Shown here in pieces: positions 19,784 to 28,381 of a DNA stretch of 64,000 bases (position 1 is the first letter of the stretch; every line of letters starts with the position of its first letter). A program made the position numbers and the translations under genes. The stretch comes from Marivirga harenae (GTDB lineage Bacteria; Bacteroidota; Bacteroidia; Cytophagales; Cyclobacteriaceae). The stretch lies in contig NZ_CP130565.1 of the NCBI RefSeq assembly GCF_030534335.1, forward strand, positions 3,369,501 to 3,433,500. The letters are read 5' to 3'. Under the pieces are notes generated by a model, which was given only the letters and a program-made list of their open reading frames with translations, had not been told where the DNA came from and did not search any database.

Positions 19784-21253
19784 ATGAAGAATTTAATCAA
19801 TATCGTTTTGTTTTCAGGTCTGATTGTAAGCATTTCTGCTTGTGAGGATTATTTAGATCTTTCACCTATATCTGAAGAAACAAGTGAAGTGGCCTATGAA
19901 AATGCAAGTCAAATAGAAGCAGCCCTAACAGGAGCTTATGAATCATTTCAGGCAGAATATTATGTCTGGGACAATGTCTTATTTCAAGATGTTCGTGCTG
20001 ATAACCATTATGCAGGTGGTGACAATCCAGAGATTTTTCAAATTGATTGGCTGGAAGTTAGTCCTACCAATTCCAGATTGTTTACCAACTGGTCAAACAT
20101 CTATAATGCCATTGCCAAGGCTAATATAGTAATAGAAAAGGCGCCTCTAGTAACTGATCCAAAGCTAAGTGAGGAAAGAAGAACTCAGATCATTGGAGAA
20201 GCTCATTTCTTACGTGCCTATCATTACTATACACTGGTTAATTTATGGGGTGGAGTACCATTAGTATTAAATTTCACTAGCTCTGCAGCACCTGAGGATA
20301 CTCAACTTCCTAGATCAACTAAGGAAGAGGTTTTTGAACAAATCCTAAAGGATTTAGCTATTTCTATTGAAAGTCTACCTGATAGTTATGGTTCAGATGC
20401 ATCAGTAAATAAAGCAAGAGCAAGTTTCGGAGCCGCAAATGCATTAGCTGCTAAAGCTTCTTTACAAAGACCAAACCCAGATCCAGAGGCAGCACTTGAT
20501 TATATCAATGCTGTGGAAAATAGTAGTGCATCATACCAATTAATCCCATACAGCCAATTATTTGATGGTAATAACTATAACAATGCTGAATCCATTTTGG
20601 AAGCACAATATCTAGGTGGAAATGAAGGGAATTTTGGCCCGCAATTAGTGCTGCCTCCGTCTATATCAGGAGATTCTTGGAGAAAATTTATCACGCCTTC
20701 ACATGATTTAGTAGAAGCTTTTGACAGTGAAAATGATTCCATTCGAAAAAATGCTACAATCCTTTTCGAAACAGTGAATTGGGTTGATGAATATTGGGGT
20801 AATTCCCCTGGTAGTGAAGTGCCATTTGCTTATAAATGGAAAAGTGCTGATGGCTGGGCTAGTTCAAACCGACCTTATTTACTCCGATTTGGAGATATTG
20901 TTCTTCTAAAAGCAGAAGCCTTAGCCAGGCTCAATAGATTGGGTCAGGCTGCCACAGAAGTTAACAGAATCAGAGATAGAGCCAACTTGCCAGATTTATC
21001 GGCCTCGGTAGAAGCAAATCAGGAAAATATGCTAGCCGCAATCTTGAAGGAACGAAGACTGGAGCTTGCACAAGAAAGTGAAAGATGGAATGACTTAGTC
21101 CGATTTGGCGAGGTAGTAAATGTTATGAATAATCTCGATGAAATTGATTTGAGAACAGGTGAGCCCACCAATTATCAAATGACTCAAGACAAAATACTTT
21201 TACCTATACCCCAAGAAGAGCTGGATAGAAATCCGAATTTAGATCAAAATTAA
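19784..21253 (+). CDS. susD: SusD/RagB-family outer-membrane glycan-binding lipoprotein
   Basis: Surface lipoprotein of 489 residues that caps the SusC channel and delivers oligosaccharides. The lipobox is SISACEDYLDL (Cys about residue 20); the conserved SusD helices are visible in EAHFLRAYHYYTLVNLWGGVPL, LLKAEALARLNRLGQAATEVNRIRDRA (split over two motifs) and LKERRLELAQESERWNDLVRFG, and the usual closing segment LLPIPQEELDRNPNLDQN. It is immediately downstream of SusC, the standard pair order. Confidence 0.95.
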   Translation: MKNLINIVLFSGLIVSISACEDYLDLSPISEETSEVAYENASQIEAALTGAYESFQAEYYVWDNVLFQDVRADNHYAGGDNPEIFQIDWLEVSPTNSRLFTNWSNIYNAIAKANIVIEKAPLVTDPKLSEERRTQIIGEAHFLRAYHYYTLVNLWGGVPLVLNFTSSAAPEDTQLPRSTKEEVFEQILKDLAISIESLPDSYGSDASVNKARASFGAANALAAKASLQRPNPDPEAALDYINAVENSSASYQLIPYSQLFDGNNYNNAESILEAQYLGGNEGNFGPQLVLPPSISGDSWRKFITPSHDLVEAFDSENDSIRKNATILFETVNWVDEYWGNSPGSEVPFAYKWKSADGWASSNRPYLLRFGDIVLLKAEALARLNRLGQAATEVNRIRDRANLPDLSASVEANQENMLAAILKERRLELAQESERWNDLVRFGEVVNVMNNLDEIDLRTGEPTNYQMTQDKILLPIPQEELDRNPNLDQN

Positions 21254-21286
21254 AATAAATGAAGAATATTTTTTAACTCAAATACT

Positions 21287-22237
21287 ATGAAAATGATTAA
21301 CTACTCAAAAAACGCAATTTACAAGATAGCTTTAATGCTATTCGCTTCCTTTTTAATGCTTTCATGTGATGAAGACCCTGAAACTCCAACGGTTGAAGAA
21401 CCTTTTGCAGACTTCTCCTTGGAAGTAGATGAAGCAAACACCTTGACCGTAAACTTTACGAATTCTTCCATCGATGGAGAAAGCTACAGTTGGGATTTTG
21501 GTGATGATTCAGGAACCTCAACAGAGGAAAACCCTTCATATACTTACGCAGCTAGTGGGACTTATACAGTTGAACTAACTGTAACAAACTCTGCTGGATC
21601 ATCCAGTAGTACAGAAGAGGTTACGGTTTCCGGCTTTGGTCCTAACTTATTAACTAATGGCGATATGGAGGCTGAAAATGGATGGACTTCAAGACCTCTA
21701 TGGACAGCTGAAGATAATGCAACTAACCACAGATATGAGGATGGGGCATTTATATTTCAAAATGCTGAAAATCCAGATGGTGGATTCTACCAGTGGTCAA
21801 ACCATGCCTTTTTTCAAGAAGTTGAATTAACAGCTGGAAGCACCTATCAATTTAACGCTCAGGTGAGTAGCACTTCTGGTACTATGGCGACATGGTTTGA
21901 AGTATATTTGGTTAAAGAAGAACCAGTCAATGAAGACAATATTGGAGGCGATGCAACTCAACTGGCTATCAAAAGCTTTGGAGAAGGCGAAAACTGTACA
22001 GCCACAGAATTTAGCGGAAGCATATTAGAAATAGCAGCAGAGTGCTCTGGAATTAATGATTTTCCACTATTGATCGATGAGGATGGATATTTCACAGTTT
22101 CTGAGGGTGACTTATCTGCCAATGGTACTTTATTCCTAGTATTCAAAGCGGGTTCTGGTTTTGCTCCTGAAGGAGAAACTGCAGGATTTAGGGATGGTCT
22201 AATTTTAGATGATGTTGTAATTAAAGAAGTTCTATAA
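21287..22237 (+). CDS. PKD-domain surface glycan-binding lipoprotein (SGBP-like)
   Basis: Lipoprotein of 316 residues (lipobox FLMLSCDEDPE). Residues ~40-115 form a PKD domain with the YSWDFGDDSGTS and YTYAASGTYTVELTVTN motifs. The remaining ~190 residues look like a carbohydrate-binding beta-sandwich (NLLTNGDMEAENGW, TAGSTYQFNAQVS), in the position where surface glycan-binding proteins occur in SusCD loci. No catalytic motif seen. Lies 33 bases after SusD and is followed by a strong hairpin terminator, so it is likely the last gene of the highly expressed susCD transcript. Confidence 0.82.
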   Translation: MKMINYSKNAIYKIALMLFASFLMLSCDEDPETPTVEEPFADFSLEVDEANTLTVNFTNSSIDGESYSWDFGDDSGTSTEENPSYTYAASGTYTVELTVTNSAGSSSSTEEVTVSGFGPNLLTNGDMEAENGWTSRPLWTAEDNATNHRYEDGAFIFQNAENPDGGFYQWSNHAFFQEVELTAGSTYQFNAQVSSTSGTMATWFEVYLVKEEPVNEDNIGGDATQLAIKSFGEGENCTATEFSGSILEIAAECSGINDFPLLIDEDGYFTVSEGDLSANGTLFLVFKAGSGFAPEGETAGFRDGLILDDVVIKEVL

Positions 22238-22266
22238 ATTTTCATAATAGTAAAAGTGTAATAAAT

Positions 22267-22298
22267 AGGGGAGAGAGTAGTCGTTTTCTCTCCCCTTT
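22267..22298 (+). terminator. Hairpin terminator between SGBP and GH30 genes
   Basis: Stem AGGGGAGAG / CTCTCCCCT with a loop of about 12 bases followed by TTTATT. It separates the susCD-SGBP genes from the two hydrolase genes and may lower expression of the latter. Confidence 0.75.
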
Positions 22299-22317
22299 AT
22301 TCCTTAAATATCACTTT

Positions 22318-23769
22318 ATGTTCAAGTTTAAAACAATATTCCTATTTTTATTTAGTATTCCTTTATTGACACAATGCAAGGAGCAAGCAGATGAAACATT
22401 TGAACCTCCTAAAGTTGATGAACCAACAGTTGAAATTCCGGAAGTAGAACAATGGCTTACTACAGCCAACCAATCAAATCTGCTTTCCAAGCAAAGTGAA
22501 TCCATAATGGCCTATGAAGCTGATCTTGCTACTGAGATTACGGTCGATTCTGGAACTGAATACCAATCAATTGACGGTTATGGTTTTGCTGTCACTGGTG
22601 GAAGTGCTCAGCACCTTAGTATTATGAGCGATGCTGCTCGAAGGGACCTGTTGAACGAATTATTTGGATTAGGTAAAGACCAAGTCGGGATGAGTTTCAT
22701 CAGGATAAGCCTTGGAGCTTCTGACCTCAATCAAGCTCCGTATACCTATAATGACTTGGGGACGGGACAAACTGATCTTAATCTTGAGCAATTCTCATTG
22801 CAAAAAGATGAGGAACAACTTATCCCGCTCTTGAAAGAGATAGTGGAGATTAACCCAGAGATGAAAATCATGGCTTCTCCATGGTCTGCACCAGCCTGGA
22901 TGAAAGAAAATAAGTCTTTGAAAGGTGGTTCGCTTGCAGCACAATATCATGATGTTTATGCCGCTTATCTGCTACGCTATATTGAAGAGATGCAAGAGCA
23001 TGGAATATCGGTAGAGTACTTAACAGTTCAAAACGAGCCTTTGCATGACGGTAATAATCCAAGTATGTATATGGAAGCAGATCAGCAAACTGATTTTGTG
23101 AAAAATAGTCTAGGTCCTTTGTTTGCAGAAAATAATATGAGCACAAAACTGATCATTTATGATCACAATCCGGATCGTATTGACTATCCGCTAACAGTAT
23201 TAAATGATGCGGATGCTAAGCAGTATGTTGATGGATCAGCTTTTCATCTGTATGGAGGAGATGTTGACCAATTGTCAGTAGTGCGCAATGCTCATCAAGA
23301 CAAAAATATATATTTTACTGAACAGTGGTTTGGCGCTCCGGGAAATTTTAGCGAGGACCTCAAATGGCATATCCGTGAAGTAGTGATAGGAAGTCAGAGA
23401 AACTGGAGTAAAAACGTTATAGAATGGAATCTATCGTCAAATTCATCTTTGACTCCGCATACTGATGGAGGCTGCTCGCAATGTCTGGGTGGAATTACAA
23501 TCGATGGTGATCAAGTAACTAGAAATGCTGGCTACTATGTCATTGCACATGTTTCTAAATTTGTAAGACCTGGAGCAGTCAGAATCGCAAGCAATTACCA
23601 CCATGATCTGCCTAATATCGCATTTTTAACTCCTGAAAATAAGGTGGTATTACTAGTACTTAACAATACTGATAGCCCCCAATCCTTTAATGTGAAAAAT
23701 GGAGAAAAAAGCTTTTCCACCCGATTGGATTCTGGAGCAGTAAGTACTTACATTATTGATAATAACTAA
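22318..23769 (+). CDS. GH30 family glycoside hydrolase (lipoprotein)
   Basis: Retaining beta-glycosidase of family GH30, 483 residues. The lipobox is LLTQCKEQ, so it is probably surface- or periplasm-anchored. The TIM barrel carries the acid/base Glu240 in VQNEPLHD and the nucleophile Glu335 in FTEQWFG, and ends with the family's beta-sandwich (NNTDSPQSFNVKNG). The opening motif IDGYGFAVTGGSAQ is typical. The fold and SusCD context fit an endo-beta-1,6-glucanase-like or glucosylceramidase-like enzyme, but the linkage cannot be fixed from sequence. It precedes a second GH30 gene by 9 bases. Confidence 0.9.
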   Translation: MFKFKTIFLFLFSIPLLTQCKEQADETFEPPKVDEPTVEIPEVEQWLTTANQSNLLSKQSESIMAYEADLATEITVDSGTEYQSIDGYGFAVTGGSAQHLSIMSDAARRDLLNELFGLGKDQVGMSFIRISLGASDLNQAPYTYNDLGTGQTDLNLEQFSLQKDEEQLIPLLKEIVEINPEMKIMASPWSAPAWMKENKSLKGGSLAAQYHDVYAAYLLRYIEEMQEHGISVEYLTVQNEPLHDGNNPSMYMEADQQTDFVKNSLGPLFAENNMSTKLIIYDHNPDRIDYPLTVLNDADAKQYVDGSAFHLYGGDVDQLSVVRNAHQDKNIYFTEQWFGAPGNFSEDLKWHIREVVIGSQRNWSKNVIEWNLSSNSSLTPHTDGGCSQCLGGITIDGDQVTRNAGYYVIAHVSKFVRPGAVRIASNYHHDLPNIAFLTPENKVVLLVLNNTDSPQSFNVKNGEKSFSTRLDSGAVSTYIIDNN

Positions 23770-23778
23770 TACATAAGC

Positions 23779-25227
23779 ATGCATTTACTAATTTCATTTA
23801 TTTTGATTTCCGCATTATCGATTGGAAATCAAGATGTAACTCAGCGCCATTTATCAGATTCATCAAAAGAGATTAAGGCGAAAGTTTATACAACAGCTAA
23901 AAATACAGATTTGCGACTAACGGAAACTCAAACGCTTGAATTCTCAATGGGTGAGCAACCTTTAGAAACAGAATTATCCATTTTTGTAAATCCTGATAAA
24001 TCTTTCCAAACATTTATTGGAATAGGAGGCGCAATCACAGATGCTTCAGCAGAGGTATTTGCTAAATTATCAGAAGACAAACAGGAAGAGTTATTGGATG
24101 CCTATTATTCCACTGAAGGAATCAATTACTCTTTGTTAAGGACAACCATTCATAGCTGTGATTTCAGCGAAGAATCCTACACTTATGTGGAAGAAGGAGA
24201 TGGAGATTTGAAGACATTTTCAGTAGCACCTGATGAAGAATTTCGCATTCCCATGATCAAAAGGGCGATTTCTAAAGCAGGAGGAGAGTTACTGACCTAT
24301 GTTAGTCCCTGGAGTCCGCCAGCTTTCATGAAAACAAATGGCAACATGCTAAAAGGAGGGAAGTTGAAGCCGGAATTTTATGATTCATGGGCTTTATATT
24401 ATGCCAAATTTATTAAAGAATACGAGAAAAGGGACATTCCTATCTGGGGTCTTACAATTCAAAATGAACCGATGGCTACCCAAAGATGGGAATCTTGCAT
24501 TTACACAGCAGAAGAAGAACGAGATTTTTTAAAGAATCACTTGGGACCGACATTGGAAAATGAAGGATTAGGAGATAAAAAAATCATTGTTTGGGACCAT
24601 AATAGGGATCTGATCGTCAACAGGTCTAATACGATTTTAGGAGATCCAGAAGCCGCAAAATATGTTTGGGGAATGGGCTTTCACTGGTATGAGACCTGGA
24701 CGGGAAGTGAGCCTCTATTCGATAATTTGAAAAGTGTAAAAGAGTCTTTTCCTGATAAGCAATTAATCTTTACAGAAGGTTGCAACGAAGCCTTTGACGC
24801 TGAAAAGTATCAGTTTTGGCCTAATGCCGAACGCTACGGAAACTCCATGATCAATGACTTTAACAGTGGTACTGCCGCGTGGACGGATTGGAACATTTTG
24901 CTTGATGAAAATGGAGGGCCGAATCATGTCGGGAATTTCTGTTTTGCACCAATACATGCTGATCTTCAAACTGGTGAATTGATCAAAACTCCTTCGTACT
25001 ACTATATTGGTCATTTCTCAAAATTTATTCAACCTGGTGCGAAAAGAATTAGTACCACCGCTAGTAGGAGTATGCTCGAAGCTACCACCTTTCAAAATGA
25101 AAATGGACAAATGGCCACAGTCGTTATGAATAGCACTGATGAAGAGATTAACTATCAGCTATATGTTGGAAAGCAAAAAAGCAAGCTAACTATCCAGGCG
25201 CATGCAATGCAAACGATAGTTTATTAA
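23779..25227 (+). CDS. GH30 family glycoside hydrolase
   Basis: Second GH30 enzyme of the locus, 482 residues. The hydrophobic N-terminus (LLISFILISALSIG) looks like a cleavable signal peptide without a lipobox, suggesting a periplasmic or secreted location. Acid/base Glu230 in IQNEPMA and nucleophile Glu333 in FTEGCNEA are both present; GIGGAITDASAEV opens the barrel and WSPPAFMKTNGNMLKGG forms a substrate loop typical of the glucosylceramidase-like branch. It differs clearly from the upstream GH30, so the pair probably splits endo and exo (or two linkage) roles on one glycan (inference). Confidence 0.91.
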   Translation: MHLLISFILISALSIGNQDVTQRHLSDSSKEIKAKVYTTAKNTDLRLTETQTLEFSMGEQPLETELSIFVNPDKSFQTFIGIGGAITDASAEVFAKLSEDKQEELLDAYYSTEGINYSLLRTTIHSCDFSEESYTYVEEGDGDLKTFSVAPDEEFRIPMIKRAISKAGGELLTYVSPWSPPAFMKTNGNMLKGGKLKPEFYDSWALYYAKFIKEYEKRDIPIWGLTIQNEPMATQRWESCIYTAEEERDFLKNHLGPTLENEGLGDKKIIVWDHNRDLIVNRSNTILGDPEAAKYVWGMGFHWYETWTGSEPLFDNLKSVKESFPDKQLIFTEGCNEAFDAEKYQFWPNAERYGNSMINDFNSGTAAWTDWNILLDENGGPNHVGNFCFAPIHADLQTGELIKTPSYYYIGHFSKFIQPGAKRISTTASRSMLEATTFQNENGQMATVVMNSTDEEINYQLYVGKQKSKLTIQAHAMQTIVY

Positions 25228-25264
25228 TTTGAAATTTATTGGGTTTGATTATAGGGCTATGGCC

Positions 25265-25928
25265 CTATCTTCTTCCCCCAATAGACAACTGATTTTTCAT
25301 TTCCTTTTTCTCATCATACTTACCGGACACCGCTTTTTTGCCATACAATTCATCCAACTCCTCCTGATTAGGATAGGGCGCTCGGGAAGTGTAGCTATGG
25401 GCCACACGCATATTATTCCAAATATGATTATCCGGTCTGCTTTCATCGCTAAAACGAGGATCTGGAATCATCGGAAGTTTTTCCATTTTCTGAATTTCAA
25501 CGCTAGGAAAATCATAATCCACCACCACTTTTCCCAGCAATAAATAGCAACCTAATCCTGTGAAAGGATATTTGTTGAGTGATGCAGGAAAATGAACCGT
25601 ATCAAAGTAGTCCCCATAAACATCAATCCAAGTCCCAAAATTCATTTTGTTTTACCGTCTTTATTCACAATAGGCACATCTTTATTGGAAATTAAATAGC
25701 CCAGCATTTTCACGATTTTTCCTTTGTTCTGTAATAATTCATTACATTTTTCGTCTTTTTTAAAGCTTTTAGTGTCTGCAATATCAATGCCTTTATTTTC
25801 CTTTACAATCTCTACTGCCTCTTTAATATGTCCCAAGCCCCTTTGTGAAAGAATATCAATTTTTTCCAAATGAAAAGCTTCTGCCATGTACAAATCTATT
25901 TCACAGGTAGGACTGTTAGGATTTAATT
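25265..25928 (-). pseudogene. Remnant of DnaE-type DNA polymerase III alpha subunit (deleted and frameshifted)
   Basis: Two minus-strand frames that are parts of one protein. The first, from about 25928, reads through CEIDLYMAEAFHLEKIDIL and SQRGLGHIKEAVEIVKENKG, typical of the late polymerase region of Bacteroidota DnaE proteins, then jumps to GKIVKMLGYLISNKDVP, which normally lies several hundred residues later. At 25642-25645 the frame breaks (KTK-stop) and continues one base away as MNFGTWIDVYGDYFDT to the C-terminal LPMIPDPRFS region. One missing A in an A-rich run explains the break. So the gene has lost its N-terminal part, an internal block, and then its frame. It is almost surely non-functional. 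Confidence 0.85.
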
Positions 25929-26183
25929 CACGATGTCAGAATATTTAGTGAATAAGTCAAAATCTCCCTTCAATAATACCGCATCAGGACATCTTTGCAG
26001 CGCTACACGGGTAGGCATACCTTTTTGTAAATCATATTTTTTAGCCTCAGCAGAAGCAGAAGCAACTATTCCACGGTTATTTAGGAGACCAATGATCAAA
26101 GGCTTACCTTTGAGATCGGGAAGCTTCAATAAGGTGCAATTGATGAAATACGCATCTAAATCTATGTGAGCAATCTGTCTCAT
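25923..26183 (-). pseudogene. dinB: N-terminal fragment of DNA polymerase IV (DinB)
   Basis: Eighty-six residues equal to the palm start of Y-family polymerase IV: IAHIDLDAYFINCTLL (first metal-binding Asp), GKPLIIGLLNNRGIVASAS and EAKKYDLQKGMPTRVALQRCP. Family members have about 350-400 residues. The frame stops after KYSDIVN, exactly where the DnaE-derived sequence begins, so a single deletion joined the front of dinB to the back of dnaE. The fragment lacks the catalytic SIDE-type motif and cannot be active. The intact cassette would have been a SOS-type mutagenesis operon. Confidence 0.88.
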
Positions 26184-26500
26184 TGGATACTAAATATAAT
26201 ACAAACGCTAATTTTATTAGCTAATGTTTTGCTAAATGATTTTTGATCTACGAAGTTCTTCTCTCAAGCGAGAGTATATATCAAAGTGACTAATGCTAAG
26301 TATAAAAAAGCATACATATTGAAAGGTGGGGGCATCTCGATTATTAGATTAGAATGGTCTAAATATCTTCTTCTCTATCTAATCGGACCTTCGATTTAGA
26401 CTCTTTTGATCAGCCACTTCATCAGATTTTTTTCAGGATTTCTTTTTTATTTAGTTTTTAACTAAATTCATTTAAGTCAAGGTATTAATCTGTATCAACA
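26184..26500. other. Intergenic region upstream of the GCS2-like gene
   Basis: No gene seen. Contains the promoter side of the dinB remnant, and an inverted repeat GTCTAAAT (26357-26364) / ATTTAGAC (26394-26401) around a CTTCTTCTCT tract. A near-dyad TAAT-CTGT-ATCA lies at 26486-26497, just before the ATG at 26501; it is one base off the FNR-like half-site pattern and too close to the start to be a usual activator site. Confidence 0.45.
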
Positions 26501-28381
26501 ATGGGTGAACAAAACGTAAACTTAGATTTAAATAATGCTCTTCGAACTTCATTTATAGAACACTTGCTCACCGACATCAAGTCGCTTGAGAAAATGCTTG
26601 ATCAAGGCCTAATTGAAGACGATATTACTAGGATAGGAGCAGAGCAAGAGTTTTGCCTTGTTAATAAAAACTGGCGGCCTTCCCAAAAGGCAGTAGAAAT
26701 TCTGGAAGCTATCAATGATCCTCATTTTACCACGGAGTTGGCACGTTACAACCTTGAAATAAATCTTGATCCAATCAAATTAGAGGGCAAATGCTTTAGC
26801 GAGTATGAAAAAAGCCTCGATCTCTTACTAAAAAAAGCAGCAGTTTCAGCAGAAGAGAAAGAAAATCGAGTGATTTTGGCTGGTATATTACCTACTATTT
26901 CAAAGAATGAGTTAGGAATGGATTTCATGACTCCTAGCCCCCGGTATTACGCTCTTAATGATACCATAAAGGCACATCGTGGTAAAGATATTGATCTACG
27001 AATCAGAGGGATTGACCAATTATCGATCATACACGATTCTGTGCTATTTGAAGCATGTAACACTAGCTTTCAAATGCACTTACAAATTGCACCTGACGAC
27101 TTTATATCCAGTTACAACTGGGCACAAGCAATTTCAGGACCTTTGTTAAGCATATGCTGTAATTCACCTTTGCTTCTAGGTCGTGAATTGTGGAGTGAAA
27201 CCCGTATTGCGCTTTTTCAGCAAAGTATTGACACCAGAAGCTCATCTTTTGCCCTCAAAGATCAAAGAGCAAGAGTTACTTTTGGAAATGCATGGGTATC
27301 AGGATCTATTGCAGAAATATTTAAGGATGACATTGCTCGATATAAACTATTAATCGCCAGAGAAATTGAGCAAAACTCTTCGGAGGAATTAGCCAAAGGG
27401 AACACTCCTAAGCTCCAGGCGCTCAATTTACATAATGGTACCATTTATCACTGGAATAGGTGTTGCTATGGAGTAGGAAACGGCAAAGCGCATGTCAGAA
27501 TAGAAAATAGATATATACCAGCCGGTCCAACAGTAAAAGATGAAATAGCAAATTTTGCCTTTTGGATCGGTATGATGATGGGGAGACCGAAAGAATTTGA
27601 TGATATGGCGGCTGTGATGGAATTCAGAGATGCGAAATCAAACTTTATTAAGGCCGCACGTACTGGTAAAGAATCTGTATTGCGATGGAAAGGAGAGCAA
27701 TATTCTGCTAGAGACCTCATCACCAAAGAGCTTTTACCAATAGCTTATAAGGGGTTAGAACGTGCAAAAATAGCGAAGGAGGATATTGAGTATTATTTGG
27801 GAATTATTGAGGAGCGAGTGGCCAAAGAAACTGCTTCTCGATGGTGTATCCGTAATTATCGAAAGTTAAAGGAGAAACATAAGAAAGATGACGCACTACT
27901 CATGCTGACGAAAGCAATGCATGCCAACCAGAAGATAGGTCATGTATCTCATGAATGGCCAGAGGTGGACCCTTGTTTGGAAGCACATGAGGCTGCTTAT
28001 ATGGCTGCACATATTATGAGTACAGAGCTTTTTACAGTTACCGAAAATGATCTTGCCGATTTGGCCACAAGTGTCATGCTGTGGAAAAACATTCATCATC
28101 TTCCTGTGGAAAATAAAAAAGGAGAACTATGTGGCTTACTTACTTGGTCACATCTCGAAAAATATAGAAAAGACGTAGGCAATACCGAAGGTTTGCCCGT
28201 TTCGGAAATTATGACTAAGAATATCATTACCGTCAGACCAGAAACTACGATAGATAGCACACTGAAGATCATGAAGAAAAATAGCATTGGTTGTGTTCCC
28301 GTTACCCATGACCAGCACATGGTCGGAATTATTACTATTGATGATATACTACCCTATGATAATGAGAAAAGTGTACAGTAA
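26501..28381 (+). CDS. Glutamate-cysteine-ligase-family (GCS2) protein with C-terminal CBS pair
   Basis: Cytoplasmic carboxylate-amine ligase-like protein of 626 residues. The N-terminal ~470 residues resemble the GCS2 ATP-dependent ligase fold: RIGAEQEFCLVN near residue 48 gives the metal-binding Glu pair, LARYNLEINLDP near 83, and FQMHLQIAP and VRIENRYIPAGPT further along. The last ~120 residues form two CBS motifs (ELFTVTENDLADLATSVM and ITVRPETTIDSTLKIMKKNSIGCVPV), which usually bind adenine nucleotides and regulate activity. GCS2 ligases join an amine to a glutamate or related side chain; the true substrate here is unknown. The next gene overlaps by 20 bases and belongs to the aspartoacylase family, so a small amide metabolite may be made and trimmed here (inference). 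Confidence 0.85.
   Translation: MGEQNVNLDLNNALRTSFIEHLLTDIKSLEKMLDQGLIEDDITRIGAEQEFCLVNKNWRPSQKAVEILEAINDPHFTTELARYNLEINLDPIKLEGKCFSEYEKSLDLLLKKAAVSAEEKENRVILAGILPTISKNELGMDFMTPSPRYYALNDTIKAHRGKDIDLRIRGIDQLSIIHDSVLFEACNTSFQMHLQIAPDDFISSYNWAQAISGPLLSICCNSPLLLGRELWSETRIALFQQSIDTRSSSFALKDQRARVTFGNAWVSGSIAEIFKDDIARYKLLIAREIEQNSSEELAKGNTPKLQALNLHNGTIYHWNRCCYGVGNGKAHVRIENRYIPAGPTVKDEIANFAFWIGMMMGRPKEFDDMAAVMEFRDAKSNFIKAARTGKESVLRWKGEQYSARDLITKELLPIAYKGLERAKIAKEDIEYYLGIIEERVAKETASRWCIRNYRKLKEKHKKDDALLMLTKAMHANQKIGHVSHEWPEVDPCLEAHEAAYMAAHIMSTELFTVTENDLADLATSVMLWKNIHHLPVENKKGELCGLLTWSHLEKYRKDVGNTEGLPVSEIMTKNIITVRPETTIDSTLKIMKKNSIGCVPVTHDQHMVGIITIDDILPYDNEKSVQ

Noticed and set aside
25229-25543. 104-codon plus-strand frame after the second GH30 gene
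   Set aside because: It is antisense to the DnaE remnant, whose homology is clear.
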